A program made the translations under genes and the position numbers. From NCBI RefSeq assembly GCF_009905375.1, contig NC_133655.1, positions 166,246,588 through 166,310,587 on the forward strand: a DNA stretch of 64,000 nucleotides, written 5' to 3'. Position 1 is the first letter of the stretch. Each line of letters opens with the position of its first letter. The stretch is from Apium graveolens (lineage: Eukaryota; Streptophyta; Magnoliopsida; Apiales; Apiaceae). A model generated the notes under the pieces. It was not told where the DNA came from. It searched no databases and saw only the letters and a program-made list of their open reading frames with translations. Shown here one piece after another: positions 56,884 to 64,000 of this stretch.

Positions 56884-59800
56884 TGGTCTTTGTGATTGCA
56901 GGGCAACATAAAAAATATTCTAGTTCTGGACAGTGGATGTTCAGGACATATGACTGGAAATAAGGCCCTACTATCAGACTTTGTAGAGAAAGCTGGCCCA
57001 AGTGTTTCCTATGGAGATGGCAACATTGGAAAAACATTGGGATATGGCAATATCAATCTTGGGAATGTCATAATTAAAGAAGTAGCTCTGGTCTCAGGAC
57101 TTAAACACAATCTGCTAAGTATAAGTCAAATCTGTGACAGAGGTTATCATGTTGATTTCTTTGAAGAACACTGTGAAATTGTGAGTAAATCTAAAGGCAA
57201 AGTTGTTCTGAAAGGATACAGGCGTGGTAACATTTATGAAGCTAAGCTTTCAACAAGTACTGATGGTTCTGCAATCTGTCTGATGAGTAGAGCATCAATT
57301 GAAGAAAGCTGGAATTGGCACAAGAAACTCTCACATTTAAATTTCAACAATATAAATAAACTGGTCAAGAAAGATCTTGTGAGAGGATTGCCAAAGTCAG
57401 TATTTACTCCTGATGGTCTTTGTGATTTATGTCAGAAGGCTAAACAAAGAAAATCTTCATTCAAGAGCAAGAATGAATCATCAATTCTTGAGCCTTATCA
57501 TCTATTACATGTTGATCTATTTGGTCCAGTGAATGTCATGTCTATTGCAAAGAAGAAGTATGCGTTGGTCATAGTGGATGAGTTCACCAGATACACATGG
57601 GTGTATTTCTTGCACACAAAAAGTGAAACTGCATCTATCTTGATTGATCATGTCAAACATCTGGATAAATTGCTCAAAGATTCTGTGAAAATCTTAAGGA
57701 GTGATAATGGCACTGAGTTCAAGAATTTGATGATGGAAGAGTTCTGCAAAAACCATGGAATAAAGCAGGAATTTTCTGCTCCTGGAACTCCACAGCAAAA
57801 TGGAGTTGTTGAAAGGAAGAATAGAACTCTCATTGAAGTTGCACGTACAATGCTTGAAGAAGCAAAGCTTCCAACCTATTTCTGGGCTGAAGCTGTGCAG
57901 ACTGCTTGTTTTACTCAAAATGCAACACTTATTAACAAGCATGGAAAAACACCATATGAGATGGTGAAGAAAAAGAAGCCAAATCTGAAGTACTTTCATG
58001 TATTTGGATGCAAGTGTTTTGTTCTCAAGACTCATCCTGAACAGCTATCCAAGTTTGATCTAAAAGCTGATGAAGGAATCTTTGTTGGATATCCACTTTC
58101 CACAAAAGCCTTGAGTCTATAATTTGAGAACAAAAGTGGTCATGGAATCTATCAATGTCTCTTTTGATGACAAGAAGATTACTGGTCTTGAAGATTTCAT
58201 TGATCATGATCAGCTGAGATTTGAAAATGAAGACTCAAATTCTGATACTGAAAATCCTGACAGTCTAAGTCCTGATACTGTAAACTTTGATGGATTAAAC
58301 TCTGATGTTATTGAAACTGTGGTGACTACGTCAAAGGAAGATGCACCAATGCAGGGGGAGCATACTCAAGATCCTACCACATCTCAAGAAACATCAGAAC
58401 ATACATCTGGCTCTTCAAGTTCTGATTCGTCAAGTTCTGATAAGCCAAGTTCTGATAGTGCTGAAAATCTAAATTCTGAAGAATCCAACTCAGAGAGCAT
58501 AGTTTCGGGGGGAGCATCAGAAAATGAAAATGAAGACAGGATGGATCATGGGGGAGCATCCAGTTCTAGAGAAAACCTTCCATCTGCAAGGAAGTGGACA
58601 AAGTCACATACACCTGATTTGATAATTGGAAATCCTGATGCAGGTGTCAGAACTAGAACAGGTACTTCAAATGAATGTCTTTACAATTCTTTTCTCTCTC
58701 AGATTGAGCCAAAGAAAGTGGAAGAAGCTCTTCAAGATGCTGATTGGGTGCAAGCAATGCAGGAAGAGTTAAATGAGTTTGAAAGAAACAAAGTCTGGAC
58801 CCTAGTGCCAAGACCAAAGAATAGATATGTTGTTGGTACAAAGTGTGTATTCAGAAACAAAACTGACAGTGATGGCATAATTACAAGGAATAAGGCAAGG
58901 CTGGTTGCAAAAGGATATTCTCAACAGGAGGGAATTGACTATGATGAAACATTTGCACCAGTTGCTAGGTTAGAAGCCATAAGGATATTTTTGGCTTATG
59001 TTGCTCACAAAAAGTTTATTGTCTTTCAAATGGATGTGAAAAGTGCTTTTCTCAATGGAGAATTGGAGGAGGAAGTATATGTTGAACAACCTCCAGGCTT
59101 TGTAGATTCCAAATATCCAGATTATGTCTACAGGCTTGATAAAGCACTTTATGGACTTAAGCAAGCTCCTAGAGCATGTTATGAGACTTTAGCTCAGTTT
59201 CTTCTGGAAAGTGGATTCAACAGAGGAACAATAGACAAAACACTGTTCTACCTCAACCATGGAAAGGACTTACTTCTCATCCATATTTATGTTGATGATA
59301 TCATTTTTGGGTCTACAAATGACAGACTTTGCAAGAAGTTTGCCAAACTGATGCAGTGAAGATATCAGATGAGTATGATGGGGGAACTTAGCTATTTTAT
59401 GGGCCTTCAAGTCAAGCAGAATGAAGAAGGCACTTTTATTTGTCAAACTAAGTACACCAGAAACTTGCTAAAGAAATTCGGAATGCAAGATTGTTCAAGT
59501 GCATCCACTCACATGGCCACTGCAACAAAACTGGATAAGGATACTGGTAAATCAATAGATATTACTGATTATAGAGGTATAATTGGCTCTCTACTCTATC
59601 TAACTGCTAGTAGACCTGATATCATGTATGCTACCTGTCTTTGTGCAAGATTTCAAGCAGATCCAAGAGAACCTCACTTAACAGCTGTAAAAAGAATCTT
59701 TAAGTATCTTAAAGTAACAGCTGATATGGGATTGTGGTATCCTAGAGAATCAGATTTTAAACTAATAGGTTACTCAGATGTAGATTTTGCATGTTGCAAA

Positions 59801-60244
59801 ATTGACAGGAAAAGCACAAGTGGAAGCTGCCAATTTCTTGGAGGCAGATTGGTTTCTTGGTTCAGCAAGAAACAAAAGTCAATTTCCACATCAACTGCAG
59901 AAGCAGAGTATATTGCTGCAGGAAGCTGTTGTGCATAGATTCTTTGGATGAAGAATCAGTTACTGGATTATGGGTTAACTTATTTCAAAATCCCTATTTA
60001 CTGTGATAATCAAAGTGATATTGCTATGACAGGTAATCTAGTTCAACACTCTATGACAAAGCACATCAGCATCAGGTACCACTTCATAAGGGAACATGTG
60101 GATGAAGGTACAGTGGAATTGCACTTTGTTCCAACAGATCAACAACTAGCAGATATCTTCACAAAACCACTTTGTGAAGCCACTTTTACAAGATTGGTAA
60201 ATGAACTTGGAATGGTTTCAGGTTCTTTTTCTAAATCTGTCTAG
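56884..60244 (+). pseudogene. pol: Copia pol: protease-integrase-RT-RNase H (D), lightly broken
   Basis: It is in the same frame as gag, separated by TAG (56881) and TGA (56893). The protease keeps LDSGCSGHMTG. The integrase has the finger (WHKKLSHLNF, CDLCQ), DLFG, DEFTRY, LRSDNGTEFKN and NGVVERKNRTL, so its D-D-E residues are visible. A one-base frameshift near 58110 shifts the rest. The linker to RT is Ser/Asp-rich and holds three GGGGGAGCAT tracts. RT has [20 protein letters not shown] and catalytic YVDD. A stop at 59357 (Ser in C) and one at 59936 (Gln in C) lie in the connection and RNase H (STSTAEAEYIAA, VPTDQQLADIFTKP). Only a few lesions separate it from its ancestor. Confidence 0.92.
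58353..58559 (+). repeat. Three polypurine-tract-like motifs in pol linker (D)
   Basis: GGGGGAGCAT occurs at 58354-58363, 58508-58517 and 58550-58559, within about 205 bp of coding sequence between integrase and RT. A similar CTCCCCCT (minus strand) is at 36016-36028 in element C. These look like polypurine tracts. Confidence 0.75.
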
Positions 60245-61596
60245 TTTTGTTCTGTTTCATTAGACTTTATGATCAGTATTTACAGAATGTAATCTCCTTG
60301 TGTATTCTGTGATTAATTGAAATATGCGTTCAAGTACTGATTGTTGTCTGATATATGTTTCTAAACTCTGATAAGTGATATGTCTGTTTAAGTAACTATT
60401 CAATCCTATGAGGATAACTGTGCTATATACTGACCTAGTAGTCTTCAATAAACAGATGATCCCATATAAGAAGTAATTATTTCTATGGAAATTTTATGTC
60501 ATAAGCAAATTCTGATAATTGAGCTTAGTTGAGTTTACTTTGTTTATCTTATTACTAAGTCAGAAATTAAAATAATGCTACTCATCTGTTAAGTTCTGAT
60601 ACTAGTAAAACTGTTGAATGTACTAAGTGCTGATAAACCTCACTTATCAAAAGAAAAAGCAAAAAGGATCAAAGAATAAAATCAGGTACTCCTTTGAGAT
60701 CTAGAGTAAAAATGTGGAAGGGACGACCCAAGTGCATTGCTGGTATTAAGTAAATATGCATTAGAAAAGCAAAATATTTTCTTGATGACTTTTCACACTC
60801 TATGATTACTGGAGAAATACTCTGATAATAGCATAAATTCTGATAAGCAGTCGTGACTCACTTACACTGAGAAGCCACTGTAAAATAGAATTTAAAAAGA
60901 TGCATAAAATTAGCACAAAACAGTTGAGGTGGACTCAAGCATGAACTCATTCATCAGTAGGTATTCAGGATAATGACAGCTCTTTAGCAAAATTTTAGTT
61001 ATGCCTTATTTCTAAGATGTACTGAAGTGAATCAGACTTTACTCCTTGTCTGGAATTTAGCTTAATGCACACACTAATCACTCCATCTGAATGATGAAAA
61101 TTACTGTGGTGGTCTATGTTGCTTTAGATAAACAGTCATTGTGTCATTTTGCACTAACTCTGAGGACAAGTTCTGGTTGCATATTCTGATGATTAAGTTT
61201 TGAAGAGTATAACTCATAACTTGTATGAGGATTTACTTAGATAGGCATTCCTTTTTCGAGTTAAGATATTATGTTCTGATGACTGTTAAGTTCTGATATA
61301 AGTCTAAGTTCTGATATTACCGTCTAATTCTTTACTTGGCTTATCTGTTGATAAAATTTAATAACAGTCTCGGTTCAAACTAGAATATGTTGAAGTGGAA
61401 GATTAATAGTCACTATGGTTAGGGTTAATGGTATTCGTACTTGAACAGTCCACTTTTACTTATTTCTTGTGCACATTCAACCATTTTTTTCTCCTTCCAA
61501 TGAATGTTATTCTTTTTCAAAGTCTGGGGAGACGAGGTAGAATTAATTCTACCTGTCAGCATTAAATACTTTTACGTCTCCTGGCATTCTCTTGCC
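60245..61596 (+). other. Non-coding spacer after pol of D, rich in TCTGATA motifs
   Basis: 1.35 kb with no open frame of note. (A)AG(T)TCTGATA-like words recur about a dozen times (near 60333, 60365, 60503, 60594, 60628, 60820, 60838, 61184, 61273, 61291 and 61307). Confidence 0.7.
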
Positions 61597-61604
61597 TATA
61601 TAAG
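61597..61604 (+). promoter_or_regulatory. TATA box upstream of the small ORF (D)
   Basis: TATATAAG, in the context GCCTATATAAGCAGCC, lies 84 bp before the small-ORF ATG and is followed by a C/T-rich leader (CTTCACATCAGCCTTCCC), a classical plant core-promoter layout. C has TTATTTAAA about 80 bp before its counterpart. Confidence 0.6.
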
Positions 61605-61680
61605 CAGCCACTTCACATCAGCCTTCCCATCAAATTCTTTCTCACAAACTTACCTTCATACTTTTTCTTTCAAAAATGCA

Positions 61681-61950
61681 ATGGTCAGATACAACATGTT
61701 TTTGAACTACCAAAACTTTAATATGGAGCTAAGCGGTGCCGACTGGCAGCAGGAATGGCACATCACGGCCATTCCTGAGGAGATATGGGACTCTGTCCCA
61801 CAGGAGGTACTGACCCACCTCCTGTTCTTCTATATGGATTACCATCGCCATCTGGAGCGATTGGAGGAGGAAAGACTGGAAGCTCTCCACCAGCAATAGC
61901 GAATCATCCGACTCGCCATTCTGTTTATCGAGAGTAGGAAGAAGAAATGA
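61681..61950 (+). pseudogene. Small conserved ORF between pol and ORF3 (D)
   Basis: ATG 61681 opens 72 codons to TAG 61897-61899. The same frame continues with RIIRLAILFIESRKKK to TGA 61948. Comparison with C (QQEKIIRLAILFVESR) suggests the TAG is a mutated Glu codon. The product would be a small, Trp-rich, Glu/Leu-rich protein of about 89 residues with a helical C-terminal half. Function is unknown and no motif is recognised. An out-of-frame ATG lies 5 bp upstream. Confidence 0.7.
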
Positions 61951-62672
61951 TTTAATCTCGTCTTCTTCCTGTTTTTCTTCATCATCAGCTTTGTCAGGCT
62001 TCTTAGCTAGGACTAAGGCTGTTGATGTTAGGTTTAGCAGCTTAGGGAAATCTTGTATAAATTCTGATGTAATCTCAATTTCATGAATGTATTCACTTGA
62101 TATATTAATGAAATTTGTTTTTATTTCAAGATTTTGTCTCTAAGATATTTTGTAATGCATTGATAAATCCTGATTGATATTCTGATGACCATATAAATTC
62201 TGTTTAACTTTAAGTTCTGACTTTCCTTTATCAGTACTTATTCATATGATTTATCTTGGTCATTTTCACTTGACTTATTTTCAGAATATTAATGTTGTAG
62301 TGAAAAATAATTCCATAAGTGGGAACGGCTTCAATTTTGAATTAAAACTGTTTCACCTTAATTAATGGCATATCTGGGTAAGTGGAACGGTTTTTTCCTT
62401 GAAAACAGGCAAGTGGGTAAGTAATAATTACTGTATTCTCGAGCCCAGTAACTATCCGTTATTACTGCATGTCTGACAGGTGTCCAACGGTAACATTTTT
62501 TTTAGAGTATAAGTACGACAGAGAGAGGATTTCTTTAATCTTTTATTTCCTTCATATTTTTTTTTCTCTCTACTTGCTTTTACTCTCACTTTCTCTCATC
62601 TTCTCACGTTGGTTTTTCATACAGACATTTTATCAAACACCTAACAGGCACTTTTTTATCTAAATTTTTCAC
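61951..62672 (+). other. Spacer before ORF3 of D, with TATA-like box and C/T-rich leader
   Basis: TATAAG at 62508-62513 (GAGTATAAGTACG) is followed by about 150 bp of strongly C/T-rich sequence and then the ORF3 ATG. TCTGATA-like words are also present (62062-62205). Confidence 0.55.
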
Positions 62673-64000
62673 ATGGCACCTAAGGATTTAATCATTGATG
62701 GAGCTAAGTTTGTTCCAACCAACTATGCTGCAATTCTTGATCATGCTGAAGCTCCATCTGAATTGCATTTTGTGCAAGATCTTCTTGCACACAGTGAGAA
62801 TGGGTATGTATTAACCCAGCCTTCAGTCTTTTCGAGCCAACAAGTTCTGACATTTTGGCGGACTGGGCACTTTGATGATGGTGGTAAACATGGCACTCCC
62901 AGTATTGTTTTCGAAGTGGGTGATTCATCTTATGCAGTTACTCCTGGTACAATACGCAGGGCTCTACATCTCCCAGAAGAGTGTACTTTTTCAATTCCAG
63001 AGGAATCAGCTCTTCAGGAGTTAATGACTAATTTGGGATATGAAAAGAGTTTGGCAAAACTTGGGCAGTTGAAACGGGCTCATATCAGAATAGAATGGAG
63101 CTTCTTCTTCGACTGCATCACCAAAGCTTTTGGGAACAAATGTTCGAATTTTGATGATATCCCAATTCTGAGTCAGCACATCGGGTATGCTATTATCAAT
63201 CAAACTTATTTTGATTTTGCAACTGGTATAATTGGTTTTATTGGGGATAGGATGACAGAGGATAGGATTGTTATCTATTTTGCTAGATTCTGTCAACTTA
63301 TTTATACTTTTTGTACTGATGAACCTCAATTAGTCAGTTCCTCAACCACACCTTTTAAAGTTGCAAAACGCTACTTTAATGACCTGATAAATGCTGACAC
63401 TAAGAAATCAGTGGTTAGACCATTACAGATTCCTCAGTCTGTAAAACAGATCCTAGTAAATGCTGATCCTGATACTTATAGATCTGTTTACTCTGATGTC
63501 CAACCAACAACAAATACCCAAAAACCATCATCCTCAGCACCTACCAGTCATTCTACTCAACCTACCCTCAGGACATATCTCAAATCCTATCTCTCCATTT
63601 CACAGACTGTTCAACCCTCATTCTCAGCACCTACTGTGAAGCCTCATTCTCAACCCTCATTCTCAACCCTCATTCTCAAGAGGCTTAGAAGAATGATAGT
63701 TCCTGACACTCCAAAGGAATCCAAATCAACAAAGAGATACAAGAAACAGAGGGCACACAGGCCAGTTTCAGATGATGAAGAGGAAGCAGCTAAGGAAGTG
63801 GATCAGGAATCTCTGATCTCACAAGACAAGGAATTTGCTCCAGTCACTTCTTCTCCATCAACTCCATCTCAGGAAGCTGTTTCTGAAAAGGCTAACACAC
63901 CATCTGTGTCTCCTGTTGATCCAGGCACAAGTGCTGATATTGATATTCAAAACTTGGTTGTGCCTGAAATAATTCTCGTAGAAGCTCCACCTGCAACTAA
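62673..64000 (+). CDS. ORF3 of copia element D (extra gene after pol), open to the window edge
   Basis: From ATG 62673 the frame stays open for 442 codons and leaves the window. Residues 1-230 look globular (MAPKDLIIDGAKFVPTNY, HLPEECTFSIPEE, WSFFFDCITKAFGNKCSNFDDIP). From about 270 on it is Ser/Thr/Pro-rich with a short repeat (QPSFSAP / QPSFSTL), a basic cluster (KSTKRYKKQRAHRP) that could be a nuclear signal, and an acidic stretch. There is no signal peptide and no membrane span in the visible part. It aligns with ORF3 of C over the N-terminal 170 residues. Unlike gag-pol of the same element it carries no stop. The family is unknown to me; an env-like gene is the usual label for this position in Sireviruses. 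Confidence 0.8.
   Translation, partial: MAPKDLIIDGAKFVPTNYAAILDHAEAPSELHFVQDLLAHSENGYVLTQPSVFSSQQVLTFWRTGHFDDGGKHGTPSIVFEVGDSSYAVTPGTIRRALHLPEECTFSIPEESALQELMTNLGYEKSLAKLGQLKRAHIRIEWSFFFDCITKAFGNKCSNFDDIPILSQHIGYAIINQTYFDFATGIIGFIGDRMTEDRIVIYFARFCQLIYTFCTDEPQLVSSSTTPFKVAKRYFNDLINADTKKSVVRPLQIPQSVKQILVNADPDTYRSVYSDVQPTTNTQKPSSSAPTSHSTQPTLRTYLKSYLSISQTVQPSFSAPTVKPHSQPSFSTLILKRLRRMIVPDTPKESKSTKRYKKQRAHRPVSDDEEEAAKEVDQESLISQDKEFAPVTSSPSTPSQEAVSEKANTPSVSPVDPGTSADIDIQNLVVPEIILVEAPPAT

Larger units (their letters stand above)
50632..64000 (+). mobile_element. D: copia element (SIRE type) with downstream extra genes, runs off right edge
   Basis: Plus strand: LTR 50632-51242, primer site, gag (split by a solo LTR), protease-integrase-RT-RNase H, small ORF, ORF3 (open to the window end). 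The 3' LTR is outside the window, so element length exceeds 10 kb even without the solo LTR. Damage: stops at 51419, 55777, 59357 and 59936, and a frameshift near 58110. Gene order and proteins match element C. Confidence 0.92.

Noticed and set aside
61504..61680. Upstream extension of the small ORF in D
   Set aside because: The frame is open upstream but covers the TATA box and C/T-rich leader, and similarity to C starts only at ATG 61681.

Overview
This window is intergenic, repeat-packed DNA from a large flowering-plant genome. Nearly every base belongs to LTR retrotransposons nested in one another. No host gene, tRNA, rRNA or CRISPR array was found. The organism is a plant, probably a eudicot: there are Ty1/copia elements of the SIRE (Sirevirus) type and Ty3/gypsy chromoviruses of the Tekay/Del type, long LTRs, 5-bp target-site duplications (TSDs) and initiator-Met-tRNA primer sites. 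The LTR style recalls Apiaceae, but that is a weak impression from memory.

Layout, left to right. (A) 1-1097: 5' end of a minus-strand copia element (gag start, primer site, 510-bp LTR) that runs off the left edge. (TRG) 1141-20909: a minus-strand, gag-only, copia-derived element with two 1320-bp LTRs and TSD TCTTT. It keeps a gag and a scrap of protease but has no integrase or reverse transcriptase. (B) 7136-19405: a plus-strand Tekay-like chromovirus inserted into the gag of TRG with TSD AAAAT. Its 1537-codon gag-pol is intact, it carries an extra gene upstream of gag, and its LTRs are unequal (2877 and 3939 bp). (F) 1098-1140 plus 20915-23229: older, decayed gypsy sequence into which TRG inserted. 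(G) 23230-about 44340: a decayed minus-strand gypsy element whose integrase region is split by (C) 27330-40084, a degenerate minus-strand copia element with TSD AGCTT. About 44400-49817: remnant of an element primed by tRNA-Asp (Athila-like), its LTR split by a 3.3-kb solo gypsy LTR at 45095-48440. 49818-50631: fragment of a G-family LTR. (D) 50632 to the right edge: a plus-strand copia element with a second solo gypsy LTR (52067-55309, TSD AAGAA) in its gag and four nonsense codons plus one frameshift across gag-pol, but a long open third reading frame.

Two results stand out. First, chromovirus B has an open frame inside its LTR that begins MVRFKQTARKT. It aligns without gaps to the histone H3 tail (R2, K4, Q5, T6, A7, R8 and K9 conserved), follows a good splice acceptor, and is followed by a donor that joins it in frame to the extra open frame upstream of gag. 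An element with a chromodomain integrase may therefore also encode a histone-tail mimic. Second, copia elements C and D, although diverged and in opposite orientations, share two extra sense-strand genes after pol: a small frame of about 76-89 codons and a large ORF3. Each is preceded by its own TATA-like box, and for the small gene the TATA-to-ATG spacing is nearly the same in both (about 80 nt). This suggests internal promoters and separate messages for the downstream genes.

The order of insertion is readable from the nesting. F is older than TRG, and TRG (about 5 LTR differences seen by eye in 1320 bp) is older than B (about 3 in 2877 bp). G is older than C, whose LTRs differ at many sites. 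The G-like LTR fragment is older than D, which in turn is older than the solo LTR inside it.
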